Positions 8,523 through 18,231 of a DNA stretch of 64,000 bases are shown here, one piece after another. Under the pieces are notes generated by a model. The model made no database searches and was not told the origin of the DNA. It saw only the letters and a program-made list of their open reading frames with translations. The number at the start of each line of letters is the position of its first letter. Positions within the stretch are counted from its first letter, which is position 1. Source of the DNA: Alkalihalobacillus alcalophilus ATCC 27647 = CGMCC 1.3604 (GTDB taxonomy: Bacteria > Bacillota > Bacilli > Bacillales > Bacillaceae_D). Location of the stretch: the NCBI RefSeq assembly GCF_000292245.2, contig NZ_ALPT02000016.1, positions 1 through 64,000 of the forward strand, given 5' to 3'. The translations under genes were made by a program, and so were the position numbers.

Positions 8523-10271
8523 ATGGACACTTTTAAACGTCTGAAGGATTTTTATTTACCTTATAAAAAGTACTTCTTCTGGTCGTTAATTTCATTGCTT
8601 GGTGTAACGGGAATGACGGTTGTTTATCCAATTATTTTACAAATGTCGATTGATTCGGTTACACAAGGCGAGTATGGTTTGATTCCTTGGTTAGTGTTAG
8701 CCCTCCTAGTGGCAACGCTCATAAAAAGTATCACAGCATTTATTAACCAATATTATGGAGATTTATTCGGAATTTCCTCCGTTTATCAACTTCGAAAAGC
8801 TCTATATAAGAAACTACAATTCCTTCCTTTTAAGTACTATGATAATGCCAAGACTGGTGATTTAATGTCAAGACTAACAGCGGATGTTGAAGGTTTTCGC
8901 TTCTTTTTATCTTTTGGGTTTGCCCAACTTGTCAACTTCGTCTTATTAGTCACATTTAGTTTAGCAGTTATGTTTTACTATTCAGTCCCTCTTACACTAT
9001 TGACGATGGCGACATTGCCCTTTTTATGTGTAACCGTTTATATGTTTGATAAACGTGTACATCCTCGTTTTAGAAAAATTCGTAAATCATTAGCGAATCT
9101 TAATACGAAGGTTCAAGAAAATGTCAGTGGTGTTCAAACAGTAAAAGCTTTATCACAAGAGGATGAGGAGTCCAAACGATTTGACGTAACAAATGAGGAT
9201 TACCGAACAAAACATATCGATATTGCAAGAGTATGGGGAAAATACTTCCCTTTAATGGAGACGATTGGGAATATGGCTTCTGTTATTTTGATTGGATTTG
9301 GGGGGTACCTAACCATTACAAATAGCATGACTGCCGGGGAGTTTGTGGCCTTTTTTAGTTTAATCGGCTTTATTATTGGGCCGATCATGCAATTAGGTTT
9401 TATTATGAATACATTCTCACAATCAAAAGCATCTGGAGAGCGTTTATTAGAAATTTTAGATGCGAAAGAACGTGTTGATGAATACCGGAGTGACAAAGAA
9501 AAAGTTCGATTAATTGGTGAAGTTAAATACGAAAATGTTGATTTAGCTTATAATACCGAGACAAATCACGCTTTAACTAATATTTCTTTTGAGGCAAAAA
9601 AAGGTCAAACGATTGGCTTAGTTGGAGCGACTGGCTCAGGTAAGTCGAGTGTTATTCAGCTCTTAACACGTTTTTATCAAAAAACAGATGGAGAGATTTT
9701 TATTGATGGAAAACCAATTGAACAATACTCGATGAAACAGATTAGAAGCAATATCGGGATTGTATTACAAGAAACGTTTTTATTCTCTTCGACTATCCGT
9801 GATAATATTTCATATGGAGTTGCGGGTGCCTCAATGGATGATATTATTGCTGCAGCGAAACGCGCGGATGCGCATGAATTTATCTCTGAGTTACCTGAAG
9901 GGTACGATACGGTATTAGGAGAAAGAGGACTAGGGTTATCTGGTGGACAAAAGCAACGGATTGCGATTGCAAGAGCGATTTTAATGGATCCAGCGATTTT
10001 AATTATGGATGATGCAACAAGTGCAGTGGATATGCAAACAGAAGTGAAGATTCAAAAAGCGTTTAGAGAAGTAATGGAAGGGCGAACGACTTTTATTATT
10101 GCTCACCGTATTTCTTCTGTGAAGCATGCCGACCAAATTCTTGTCTTGGATCAAGGACAAATTGTTGAACGTGGAACTCATGATGAATTATTAGAAAATG
10201 AGGATGGAATATACCGTCGCATTTATAATATTCAAAACCAAGATCAGCAATATGTGCTTCAACAGGCTTAA
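8523..10271 (+). CDS. ABC exporter half-transporter, degenerate-site subunit
   Basis: A 582-residue half-size ABC exporter: about six membrane helices (residues 1-310), then a nucleotide-binding domain. Walker A (VGATGSGKSS) lies near 367-376 and the signature LSGGQ near 472-476. Walker B (ILIMDD, 492-497) carries Asp497 where the catalytic Glu should be. That is typical of the non-catalytic partner in heterodimeric exporters such as BmrCD or TM287/288. It is paired with the next gene 15 bp downstream, closest in size to B. subtilis YfiB/YfiC. Drug or lipid export is the family expectation; the substrate is unknown. Confidence 0.85.
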   Translation: MDTFKRLKDFYLPYKKYFFWSLISLLGVTGMTVVYPIILQMSIDSVTQGEYGLIPWLVLALLVATLIKSITAFINQYYGDLFGISSVYQLRKALYKKLQFLPFKYYDNAKTGDLMSRLTADVEGFRFFLSFGFAQLVNFVLLVTFSLAVMFYYSVPLTLLTMATLPFLCVTVYMFDKRVHPRFRKIRKSLANLNTKVQENVSGVQTVKALSQEDEESKRFDVTNEDYRTKHIDIARVWGKYFPLMETIGNMASVILIGFGGYLTITNSMTAGEFVAFFSLIGFIIGPIMQLGFIMNTFSQSKASGERLLEILDAKERVDEYRSDKEKVRLIGEVKYENVDLAYNTETNHALTNISFEAKKGQTIGLVGATGSGKSSVIQLLTRFYQKTDGEIFIDGKPIEQYSMKQIRSNIGIVLQETFLFSSTIRDNISYGVAGASMDDIIAAAKRADAHEFISELPEGYDTVLGERGLGLSGGQKQRIAIARAILMDPAILIMDDATSAVDMQTEVKIQKAFREVMEGRTTFIIAHRISSVKHADQILVLDQGQIVERGTHDELLENEDGIYRRIYNIQNQDQQYVLQQA

Positions 10272-10286
10272 GGGAGTGTTATTTGA

Positions 10287-12101
10287 ATGAGTGAACGGGC
10301 AGTAAAAGCAAAAAATACACGATTTCATTATACGGTTGAGAACATCATTGAAAAGCCATTTAACTGGAAACAGATGACAAGGTTATTACAATATATGAAA
10401 CCTTACGCAAAAACGATATTGCCTAAAACGATGGTTATGATGTTAATTGCGACCGCGATACGTTTGGCGATTCCTTTTTTAGTCGGGTTTATGGTCATTG
10501 AGTATGCCCTTATACCAGGTGATTTTACGATGCTTGCTTATTTAGCAGGGGCTGTGCTCGTTTTATACATTATTTCTTATTTTGCTAATATGCTTAGAAT
10601 ACGGTGGATGAATGAGCTCGGACAGCATATCATTTTTGATATTCGTGAATCTCTTTTTAAACATATTCAAAGATTATCGCATCGCTTTTTTGACCAACGC
10701 TCAGCTGGCTCCATTTTAGTGCGTGTCATTAATGATGTAAACTCTTTACAGGATTTGTTTACAAACGGAGTCATCAATTTAATTATGGATATCGTTATGC
10801 TACTTGGGATTGTCTTTATTTTATTCTATTTAAGCCCAGAGCTCGCGATCTTTGTTTTAATTGTTGTACCGATTATGTTCTTCATTTCAACAAAGCTTCG
10901 TCGAAACATTCGGCGTGCTTGGCAATATGTTCGTGTCAGACAATCGGTTTTAAATTCACACCTTAATGAGAGTATTCAAGGAATCCGTGTTACTCAAGCA
11001 TATGCTCAAGAAAAAGAGAACATGGAATTCTTTGAAAATGTGAACAATGAGAATTTCAAAAGCTGGAGAAATGCAACGAAACAAAATGCATTATTCCGTC
11101 CATTTGTAGAGATGGCTAGTGTTGTTGGGGCAATTGTCCTTATTTGGTACGGGTCTACATTAATTCAAGGTGGCCTTGAAGTGGGGGTCTTTGTTGCCTT
11201 TGCTTTCTATTTAGGGATGTTTTGGGAACCGATTTCAAGATTAGGGCAAGTGTACAATCAGCTTTTAGTAGGGATGGCGTCATCGGAGCGAATTTTTGAG
11301 TTTTTAGATGAGAAACCATCCGTACCAGAAAAAGCGAATGCGATTCCAATCGGTGATGTTAAAGGAGAAATGGTTTTTGAGAATGTGGAGTTTTCTTATG
11401 ATGACAAACGGAAAGCATTAAAAGGAATCAATTTAACCTTTAATGCCGGTGATACGATCGCTTTAGTCGGTCACACCGGTTCAGGAAAATCGACGATTGT
11501 TAATTTAATGAGTCGATTCTATGACCCAACGGCTGGGCGAGTTTTATTAGATGGAAATGATTTAAAAGATCTTAAGTTGCATGAATTAAGAACAAATGTC
11601 AGTTATGTTTTGCAAGATACGTTCATATTTGCCGGAACGATTTTAGAAAATATTCGTTTCGGGAAGCCAACGGCAACAGACGAAGAAGTGAAAGCAGCGG
11701 CAGAGGCAATTGGAGCCCATACTTTTATTGAACGTTTAGATAAAGGTTATGAAACAGAGGTTGAGGAAAAGGGAAGTGTTCTCTCTGTTGGGGAGCGCCA
11801 ATTATTATCGTTTGCTAGAGCTTTACTAGCCGATCCAAAGATTTTAATTTTAGATGAAGCCACAGCGAGTATTGATACGGAAACGGAGCTTAAAATCCAA
11901 CAAGGGTTAAAAAAGCTACTTCATAACCGGACGGCCGTGATGATTGCCCATCGTCTATCAACGATTCGCGATTCAGATAAAATTATCGTCCTTGATCACG
12001 GTGATGTGATGGAGCAAGGGACACATAATGAGTTGATGGATAAAAAGGGCATTTATTATGAACTTGTTAAATCACAATATTCAGCGATTCATGCAGACTA
12101 A
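10287..12101 (+). CDS. ABC exporter half-transporter, catalytic subunit
   Basis: A 604-residue half-transporter (the same length as B. subtilis YfiC) with an N-terminal cytosolic extension, six membrane helices and a nucleotide-binding domain. Walker A is VGHTGSGKST. Walker B ILILDE (519-524) has the catalytic Glu524. The signature is altered to LSVGE (499-503). Together with the upstream subunit this gives one complete ATP site (Walker A/B here plus the partner's LSGGQ) and one degenerate site, the standard heterodimer arrangement. A terminator follows at 12113. Confidence 0.88.
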   Translation: MSERAVKAKNTRFHYTVENIIEKPFNWKQMTRLLQYMKPYAKTILPKTMVMMLIATAIRLAIPFLVGFMVIEYALIPGDFTMLAYLAGAVLVLYIISYFANMLRIRWMNELGQHIIFDIRESLFKHIQRLSHRFFDQRSAGSILVRVINDVNSLQDLFTNGVINLIMDIVMLLGIVFILFYLSPELAIFVLIVVPIMFFISTKLRRNIRRAWQYVRVRQSVLNSHLNESIQGIRVTQAYAQEKENMEFFENVNNENFKSWRNATKQNALFRPFVEMASVVGAIVLIWYGSTLIQGGLEVGVFVAFAFYLGMFWEPISRLGQVYNQLLVGMASSERIFEFLDEKPSVPEKANAIPIGDVKGEMVFENVEFSYDDKRKALKGINLTFNAGDTIALVGHTGSGKSTIVNLMSRFYDPTAGRVLLDGNDLKDLKLHELRTNVSYVLQDTFIFAGTILENIRFGKPTATDEEVKAAAEAIGAHTFIERLDKGYETEVEEKGSVLSVGERQLLSFARALLADPKILILDEATASIDTETELKIQQGLKKLLHNRTAVMIAHRLSTIRDSDKIIVLDHGDVMEQGTHNELMDKKGIYYELVKSQYSAIHAD

Positions 12102-12112
12102 ATAAGTGTATA

Positions 12113-12149
12113 GACCTCTTACATCAAATTAATGATGTGAGGGGTTTTT
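12113..12149 (+). terminator. Terminator after the ABC exporter pair
   Basis: CCTCTTACATCA / TGATGTGAGGGG stem followed by five T. Confidence 0.85.
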
Positions 12150-12178
12150 GATCGGGGATGAAATGATAGTTACTTAAC

Positions 12179-12204
12179 CGAAACTTTCTTTCCTTATTTT
12201 CGTA
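12179..12204 (+). promoter_or_regulatory. Candidate ECF (sigma-W type) promoter
   Basis: CGAAAC (12179-12184; consensus TGAAAC), a 16-bp spacer and CGTA (12201-12204). It lies about 80 bp ahead of the TPM/coiled-coil gene. The convergent pspA has a perfect site of the same class, which supports this imperfect one. Confidence 0.55.
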
Positions 12205-12287
12205 AAGATAAAGAAGCTATGAAAGAATCTTTATTCAAAGATTGAATTGCTATATGATGGGTATAAGAGCAAACTGGGGGCGAAGAA

Positions 12288-14828
12288 ATGAAACGTATGA
12301 TTCCATTGATTTTAGCCATTGTCATGGGAATATTAATTATCAATCCTATTCGAGGATTAGCGGCACTTCATATAAATGATGAAGCACAATTTTTAACAAA
12401 TCTAGAAATTGAACAACTAGAGAGACAATTTGAAAATACTCGCTATGAATATTTAATCCTTTCAGTAACGGAAATGGAGAATAACAGCATTGCAGCTGAG
12501 GCGGAAATGCTTTATGAACAAAATAATGTTGATGCAATTTTATTATTAAACACGGATTATGATGTTCAGTTGCAAACAGGGAATGAATTAGAAGCTGTCA
12601 TTATGACTGGATACGGTCAATATGCCTATGAAGAATTATTAGAGGATACGTTTATTGATTCTGCTGTAGATGGAGATTTTGTCAGGGGAATTGAACGACT
12701 CATTTATGAAATGGAGTCAAGAGCAGAGGCTTACTACACTAGTATTAATGATTCAAATCCAAGTGAAAATGAATCATCTACAGGGATAGTGACACCTGAT
12801 CAATCTCCAAATTCAATCTCAGCTAGTACTGTCATTCAAGCACTATTAATTGTCGCCCTTTTTATCGGTGCTGTAATCGTCTTTTTTAAATTTCGTTCGA
12901 GAAAAAGAATGGAACGAGAAAAAGCTGAGCTTAAAGAACGTCAAAACCGCTTGCTTTCTAAAGTATTAAATCCTTTTAATAAAACAAGTGATCGTTTAAA
13001 ACTAGCCAAAGGTGAAACCGAAGTAGCCTTAAAAAAGTTAAATGCCGAGCTTTTTACTATTTTAACAAGTGCTAAAGAGCGTGAACAGCAAATTTCTAGA
13101 CTAGGAAAACCGTCAAAAATAAGCAAGTTTTCTCAACGGCTTGATCCGATTGTGCAACAGACAGAAGTGGATGAACAAGCGCTTATTGGACTTGAACAAG
13201 ACGTCAAACAGTTTTTTCAGAGTGAAATGGAAACGACTAAAAAGATAAAGCAATTATTTGCTTCCATTGATAAATTTGAGATGGAATTTAAGGAATATAC
13301 ACAACAGGTCGGAAAGCCTTATGCAAGTTTGCAAGCTGACATAATCGAGGTTAAGAAAAAGGTTGAACAAGTAAAGCAACTAGAAAGGCAGTTTGATTTT
13401 ATTGGAGCTCAAAATCAAATAATGCCAGTAAATAAAGAAATTGTCGGGTTAGCTGACAAACTTCAACTGTTACAGGAGTTAGAGCAAGTACCTACAAATT
13501 TAGAAGCAGAGCTTGTTATGAAAGAAACTAGAATCAAGGAAAGGATTAAAGCTGAAAACCTTCGTTATATTGATGATAAAATAGTTAGCTTTTTTGAGAA
13601 AGCGAGGGTGAAATTTAGTCCTTTGACAAAGTTCATTGATGAAGGTGATGTAGTTAAGGCAAAAGAAATGATCGCCTCGATTCATCAAGATGTGATCGTG
13701 GCTGAAAATTACCTAGAAACGTTGATTTCAAATCGGAATGAAAGTAAAGAAATCGTCTACCGAATCGAAAATGATTTACGTTCGTTTTCTCATATAGATT
13801 CCAAATATGAGCATGAGCTAACGCGTTTACAAACGCATTTTGGCAAAGAACATTGGCATGATATTCCGAATTTGTATGAACGAATAAAACAGGAAATAGT
13901 ATGGGTTCAACAAGAGTTGCCGTTCATTAAGGAATTACAACAGGAAGAGAGACAGCAGTATGAGGAGGCCTTTAAGAAAGCGTTAGTTGTTCAAGAGCGT
14001 TTTAGTGCCTTGAAAACAACTTATATCGAGTGTTTTGAGCGATTTAGTCATTTAGAAGAAAAACGAAAAGGGCTATTGACCTCAGTGGAGAAGCTTGAAA
14101 GGGACTGTGAGACTTTAATTACTTTAATAAAACGTGAAGAATTGCCATTTGATCAGCAACCATTGTCGATTTTAATCAATGATATTCGTTTTGAAGTTCA
14201 TGAAGTCAATCAATCTAATATTTATTTAGATGAAGTAGCGAAACGGATAAATGGACTCCAACATCAATTTAAGAAAAAAGAAGAAGAAGTAAAAAGTTAT
14301 TTGCGCCACAAACGTGACATTGAAAGACAATGGCAAGAGGCCGACCGCTCCTTCCAACAAGCTTCAAAGCGTTATGGCACAAAAATTTCAACTGAGCGAT
14401 ATCAACAACAATTTAAAGCAAATCAAAGTGAAATTCAGCATTTAATCTCTGTTGGCAAGTATGATCAAGCCAAAGGTAAGATTTCTGCGGTAACAAGTCT
14501 CTCTAATCATATGAGACGGGATCATGATCAAGTAGTGAAGGAAGAAAGAAGACGTCGTCAACAGGAAGAAGCAAGACGAAATAGTATTTCTTTTGTAGCT
14601 GGAACTCAAGTCGGCAAATCCTTTGGTTCGAGAAATAGCCAGAGAAGTGGAGGCAGCGGATTTGGCTCACGACCTGGAGGAGGTGGATCCCGAGGTGGAG
14701 GAGGCGGATTTGGCTCACGTGGAGGAGGATCCCGAGGCGGAGGCGGCAGTTTTGGCTCACGTGGAGGGGGAGGATCCCGAGGCGGAGGGGGAAGCTTTGG
14801 TTCACGTGGAGGAGGAAGAAAGCGATAA
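12288..14828 (+). CDS. TPM-domain, coiled-coil, Gly-rich membrane protein
   Basis: An 846-residue protein with a signal peptide (about 1-26), an extracytoplasmic TPM-type domain (about 27-150), a membrane helix (about 182-202), a very long cytoplasmic coiled coil (about 205-770) and a Gly/Ser/Arg-rich tail (about 780-846) built of GSRGGGG-like repeats. Homologues are often annotated as EzrA-like because of the coiled coil. B. subtilis places a TPM protein (YdjH) with the PspA homologue YdjF, and here pspA lies convergently downstream. A role in membrane or envelope stress is inferred from this pairing and the ECF-like promoter. Confidence 0.75.
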   Translation: MKRMIPLILAIVMGILIINPIRGLAALHINDEAQFLTNLEIEQLERQFENTRYEYLILSVTEMENNSIAAEAEMLYEQNNVDAILLLNTDYDVQLQTGNELEAVIMTGYGQYAYEELLEDTFIDSAVDGDFVRGIERLIYEMESRAEAYYTSINDSNPSENESSTGIVTPDQSPNSISASTVIQALLIVALFIGAVIVFFKFRSRKRMEREKAELKERQNRLLSKVLNPFNKTSDRLKLAKGETEVALKKLNAELFTILTSAKEREQQISRLGKPSKISKFSQRLDPIVQQTEVDEQALIGLEQDVKQFFQSEMETTKKIKQLFASIDKFEMEFKEYTQQVGKPYASLQADIIEVKKKVEQVKQLERQFDFIGAQNQIMPVNKEIVGLADKLQLLQELEQVPTNLEAELVMKETRIKERIKAENLRYIDDKIVSFFEKARVKFSPLTKFIDEGDVVKAKEMIASIHQDVIVAENYLETLISNRNESKEIVYRIENDLRSFSHIDSKYEHELTRLQTHFGKEHWHDIPNLYERIKQEIVWVQQELPFIKELQQEERQQYEEAFKKALVVQERFSALKTTYIECFERFSHLEEKRKGLLTSVEKLERDCETLITLIKREELPFDQQPLSILINDIRFEVHEVNQSNIYLDEVAKRINGLQHQFKKKEEEVKSYLRHKRDIERQWQEADRSFQQASKRYGTKISTERYQQQFKANQSEIQHLISVGKYDQAKGKISAVTSLSNHMRRDHDQVVKEERRRRQQEEARRNSISFVAGTQVGKSFGSRNSQRSGGSGFGSRPGGGGSRGGGGGFGSRGGGSRGGGGSFGSRGGGGSRGGGGSFGSRGGGRKR

Positions 14829-14860
14829 AGTTTTACACGAAAATGAAAGGATTAAATTTG

Positions 14861-14899
14861 AAAAACCACTAAGCCTTTAGAAGGTTTGGTGGTTTTTGT
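14861..14899. terminator. Bidirectional terminator
   Basis: AAAAACCAC / GTGGTTTTT stem with inner CCTT/AAGG pairs, between the convergent TPM gene and pspA. Confidence 0.8.
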
Positions 14900-14901
14900 T
14901 T

Positions 14902-15585
14902 TTATTCTGCTGATTCTTCTTTTTTGGCATTCATTTTAGCTTTGAGCGCAGCAAGTTCAGAATCAACACTTGAGGATGTTGTTAAAGCAGCTAATTCATC
15001 ATCAAGTGAACGGTTTGCACTGCGTAATTCCTCTGAGCTAGCAGCTTCAGCTTCAGTGCGCATCACTTTTTCTTCCATTCGATCAAAACCAGATTTGGCG
15101 CCACCAATACCTGATAATGAACGATTCACTTTTGTACGAGCCTTGGCACTTTCAGAGCGAGCTTTTAATGAATCTTTTTTCATTTTCATTTCTCTTAATT
15201 CTTCGTTCATTTCACGAAGTTTGGCTTTTAATTCTTCTGACAGTTTTTTCGCTTCTTCCCAAGATGTTTTCAAAGAGTCAGCGTGTTCACTATGTTTATT
15301 TTTGTCTTCTAACACTCGTCTTGCTAAATCTTCATCACCCGTTTCAAGTGCTGTCATCGCTTGCTCTTCGCGTTTCGTCACAAGGGCAGCAGCTTCTGCA
15401 TATTGTTTTTCAAGTAATTTTTCATTAGCTATTTGCTTAGCAACAGCAGATTCTACGTCAGCTATATCATTTTCCATATCAATCACAAATTGATCGACCA
15501 TTTTAACAGGGTCTTCTGCTTTACTCAGTAATGAATTTAGTTCAGATGATACGATTGTACGGACACGATTAAAAAAACGAAACAT
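14902..15585 (-). CDS. pspA: PspA/IM30 family phage-shock protein
   Basis: A 227-residue almost wholly alpha-helical coiled-coil protein, the length of B. subtilis YdjF. It starts FRFFNRVRTIVSSELNSLL and carries the EDPVKMVDQFV motif typical of PspA/Vipp1/LiaH proteins, which assemble on stressed membranes. The ATG at 15585 is chosen because GGAGGG lies six bases ahead; an ATG two codons upstream abuts that site. A second paralogue, liaH, is at 44254. A perfect sigma-W-type promoter precedes the gene. Confidence 0.93.
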   Translation of the reverse strand: MFRFFNRVRTIVSSELNSLLSKAEDPVKMVDQFVIDMENDIADVESAVAKQIANEKLLEKQYAEAAALVTKREEQAMTALETGDEDLARRVLEDKNKHSEHADSLKTSWEEAKKLSEELKAKLREMNEELREMKMKKDSLKARSESAKARTKVNRSLSGIGGAKSGFDRMEEKVMRTEAEAASSEELRSANRSLDDELAALTTSSSVDSELAALKAKMNAKKEESAE

Positions 15586-15661
15586 CTTCATCCCTCCAGA
15601 AAAGTTAATTTATTCTATTTTACCACAATGTATAAGCTTTGGTGTGCATCTATAGTATAGT

Positions 15662-15687
15662 TACGAATTATAACAAAAAAGGTTTCA
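15662..15687 (-). promoter_or_regulatory. ECF sigma-W type promoter of pspA
   Basis: On the minus strand TGAAAC (15687-15682), a 16-bp spacer and CGTA (15665-15662), a perfect match to the sigma-W consensus, about 75 bp ahead of the pspA start codon. In B. subtilis the pspA operon ydjFGHI belongs to the sigma-W regulon. Confidence 0.8.
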
Positions 15688-15768
15688 ATAATTATCGTTT
15701 TTTTATCATAAAGTGAAGCAGATTGCCAATATCGTTCGTATTGTGCGAGAGTCTTTTCATGCTTCCGG

Positions 15769-16215
15769 TTATTTCCATAGCAATTTCCAGGTGTTATTTT
15801 CCTTGAGCACGATAACGGTTTGAGTGATTTTAAGGAGTCCATATTTCGAATCGTAATTTTGTTCCACTTCGATTTTATAGCCGTTTACTGTTTCCTCTGG
15901 ATGGTTCGTTAAAGAATAATTTGAAATTTTTTTCGGTGAGTTCAATGAATAATCAAAGGTCTCACTGCCGAAATGACCCATAAAAACGTGGGCCCGATCT
16001 TGAATGTAACTGGATTGAGAAAATTGTTCTTGAACGGATGAATGTAAAAGTTGCCATGATGATGAAAATTGAGCATCTTGTTCGTATTGATAGAAGGTGT
16101 CAACGACTCTTTTTGCTTGTTTGGCTTCAGAAGGGGAGAGTAAAAAGATAAAAAGTATCAATATTAAAAATACAAGTATGAGTGTCATGTAAGGTCTTCG
16201 TTGTCTACGAATCAT
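15769..16215 (-). CDS. Membrane-anchored protein of unknown function
   Basis: A 148-residue protein with a basic start (MIRRQRRP), one membrane helix (about 8-28) and an extracytoplasmic domain of roughly 115 residues. The C-terminal part (GLLKITQTVIVLKENNTWKLLWK) resembles small NTF2-like or DUF4878-type extracellular domains, but I do not recognise the family. The start is set at 16215, with TTGGAGG just upstream. It is codirectional with pspA but ends about 80 bp before the pspA promoter, so it is probably a separate unit. Confidence 0.6.
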   Translation of the reverse strand: MIRRQRRPYMTLILVFLILILFIFLLSPSEAKQAKRVVDTFYQYEQDAQFSSSWQLLHSSVQEQFSQSSYIQDRAHVFMGHFGSETFDYSLNSPKKISNYSLTNHPEETVNGYKIEVEQNYDSKYGLLKITQTVIVLKENNTWKLLWK

Positions 16216-16413
16216 ATCGGCCTCCAAATAAAAGGATAAATTTAGGTTTTACACTATACTTATTCGATTTAATGGCTTGTATGAGAATAGAAAGGCTTCT
16301 TTTTTGAAAGAATTTTTATAAAGTGTGCATATAACTTTTTAAAGGTAAGAGGAGTGAGGGAGATAAGTTCAATTGGGGTAATGAGAAGATTTTGGAAAAC
16401 CAAGACATGACAT

Positions 16414-16466
16414 AAAAAAGGTTTTCAAAAGCGATTAAAGAGCTTCTAAGAAAACCTTTTTTTATT
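16414..16466. terminator. Bidirectional hairpin terminator
   Basis: AAAAAAGGTTTTC / GAAAACCTTTTTTT arms around a loop of about 23 bases, between the minus-strand YycC gene and the downstream membrane protein gene. Confidence 0.7.
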
Positions 16467-16496
16467 AATACATTTATACGACTTAGAATTGTAATT

Positions 16497-16646
16497 TTAT
16501 TCTTTGTCTTCGGCTTGCTTTTTTTCTATTTCAGCTAATTTAGCTATTAGAATATGTTGTGGCATATGCATGATTTGCTCAATCGGTACATTTAATGACT
16601 CCGCTAGTTTTTGAGCAGTTTCAGCAGAAATTTGTAAAGGTCTCAT
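16497..16646 (-). CDS. yycC: YycC-like small protein
   Basis: A 49-residue protein beginning MRPLQISAETAQKLAESL, with VPIEQIMHMPQHIL and a charged tail. This matches the small Bacillus protein YycC as I remember it. The start is preceded by AGGAGG 13 bases upstream and a hairpin terminator follows the stop. Function is unknown; the helix-turn-helix-like N-terminus suggests binding, but that is speculation. Confidence 0.65.
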   Translation of the reverse strand: MRPLQISAETAQKLAESLNVPIEQIMHMPQHILIAKLAEIEKKQAEDKE

Positions 16647-16916
16647 TTAGTTAAAAGCCTCCTAACTAGGTTAATATCTTAGTTCTTTTTAGTGTAACGT
16701 ATTTAATTTCTTTGTGCATTAATTATTAAAAATTTGTAGATTTAGACAATTCCTTTATTGCAGTAAAGAAGAATCTCATCACAGTTCAAAAGGAATTGGA
16801 ATTATCAAAATATTTTATGGAATCTTTGTTAAATTTATTGACTTATAGGGAGAATGAGTTAGTATTGATATAATATTCAAAAAATTAAATTTGTAAGAAA
16901 ACAGAGGTGTTTTATC

Positions 16917-18128
16917 ATGAAATATGCGTTTGCAAAGCGTGTCCGTCATCTTCAATCTTCAGCAGTTCGCGATATTTTAAAAGTAGTAGGTCAAGGCGAT
17001 GTGATATCGTTTGCTGGTGGATTACCGGATGATGAGCTTTTTCCAATGCAAGGAATTGAAGAGGCATTTTCACGTGTATTTGCGGCGGGGAAAGGGTCAG
17101 CTTTACAGTATGCAGAAACGGAAGGGTTTCGGCCGTTAAGGGAAACGATTATTGAAAGGATGAAAAATAAAAAAGGAATTACAAACTATTCCTCTGATGA
17201 AGTATTGGTTACGACTGGTTCTCAACAAGCAATTGATCTATTTTCACGGGTTATGTTAGGGCCTGGTGATGTGATTTTAACAGAGGATCCTACGTACTTA
17301 GCTGCGCTTCAGGTTTTTAATTCATATGAAGCTAATATCATTGCCGTTGATTCAGATGATGATGGGATGTTACCAGATGATCTAGAGCTTAAGATGAAAC
17401 AGTATAAGCCTAAAACTGTTTATGTCGTACCAACATTCTCGAATCCGGCAGGACGTGTGTGGTCTTTGGAACGACGGAAAGCTTTAATTCGTTTGGCTCA
17501 TAAGTATAATGTGGTTGTCTTTGAAGATGATCCTTATGGTGAGTTACAGTTTTCACCTGATGAAAAATATACACCACTGGCTGCATTAGATGATGGATCA
17601 CATGTTTTATATACGAGTACATTTTCAAAAATTGCTGTACCTGCCTTACGAACTGGTTGGATTGTCGGTCCTTACCAAGTTATTCGAATGATGTCACAAG
17701 CAAAACAAGCCAATGATTTGCATACGAACTCATTATCTCAACAAGCCTTATATCAATTATGTACAAATTTTGATTTAGATGGCCATATTCAAAGCTTAAT
17801 ATCGGTTTATCGTTCACGGATGGAAGCGATGGTTGATTGTTTGCAGAAAGCTGATTTACCTGAATTGTCGTTTGTAAAACCTAAAGGTGGAATGTTTTTG
17901 TGGGTGGAACTGAGCGAGCGCTTGAACACCACGATTTTATTAAATGAAGCGGTAAAAAATGGTGTAGCTTATGTTCCAGGAGAGCCATTTTATGCAGGCT
18001 TAGCAAAGAAAAATACGATGAGGTTAAACTTCACACATTCATCACCAGAACGAATTGAAAAGGGGATTAATGCTTTAGTTGATGTCCTATCTAACAATGT
18101 GGAACAACAAGAACACTTTTTTGTGTAA
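16917..18128 (+). CDS. PLP-dependent aminotransferase (class I/II)
   Basis: A 403-residue fold-type I aminotransferase of the LysN/2-aminoadipate and MocR-like branch. It has the N-terminal ISFAGGLPDDELFP motif, TGSQQAIDL for phosphate and ring stacking, NPAGR, EDDPYGEL and the Schiff-base lysine in STFSKI. The family uses branched, aromatic or aminoadipate amino acids with 2-oxoglutarate; the substrate cannot be set from sequence. It stands alone with its own terminator. B. subtilis YhdR is a possible counterpart by size only. Confidence 0.8.
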   Translation: MKYAFAKRVRHLQSSAVRDILKVVGQGDVISFAGGLPDDELFPMQGIEEAFSRVFAAGKGSALQYAETEGFRPLRETIIERMKNKKGITNYSSDEVLVTTGSQQAIDLFSRVMLGPGDVILTEDPTYLAALQVFNSYEANIIAVDSDDDGMLPDDLELKMKQYKPKTVYVVPTFSNPAGRVWSLERRKALIRLAHKYNVVVFEDDPYGELQFSPDEKYTPLAALDDGSHVLYTSTFSKIAVPALRTGWIVGPYQVIRMMSQAKQANDLHTNSLSQQALYQLCTNFDLDGHIQSLISVYRSRMEAMVDCLQKADLPELSFVKPKGGMFLWVELSERLNTTILLNEAVKNGVAYVPGEPFYAGLAKKNTMRLNFTHSSPERIEKGINALVDVLSNNVEQQEHFFV

Positions 18129-18140
18129 TAAAAAGATATA

Positions 18141-18179
18141 AAAAACTGTTTCAAGTGTGATTGCTTGAAACAGTTTTTC
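18141..18179 (+). terminator. Terminator after the aminotransferase
   Basis: AAAACTGTTTCAAG / CTTGAAACAGTTTTT stem-loop. Confidence 0.85.
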
Positions 18180-18231
18180 TTAATGAATCTTAAAAATATG
18201 GCTAATTTCTAAATTGATCTTACTCACTTTC

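Noticed and set aside
14503..14880. Open frames overlapping the Gly-rich tail of the TPM gene
   Set aside because: Low-complexity repeats keep other frames open; the main frame is clearly the gene.
14924..15493. 189-codon plus-strand frame opposite pspA
   Set aside because: Antisense shadow of the helical PspA coding sequence, no ribosome binding site.
15615..15842. 75-codon minus-strand frame
   Set aside because: Overlaps the end of the membrane-anchored protein gene and contains the pspA promoter; no ribosome binding site.
16740..16916. T-box or riboswitch upstream of the aminotransferase gene
   Set aside because: No T-box motif or terminator/antiterminator pair was found in the leader.
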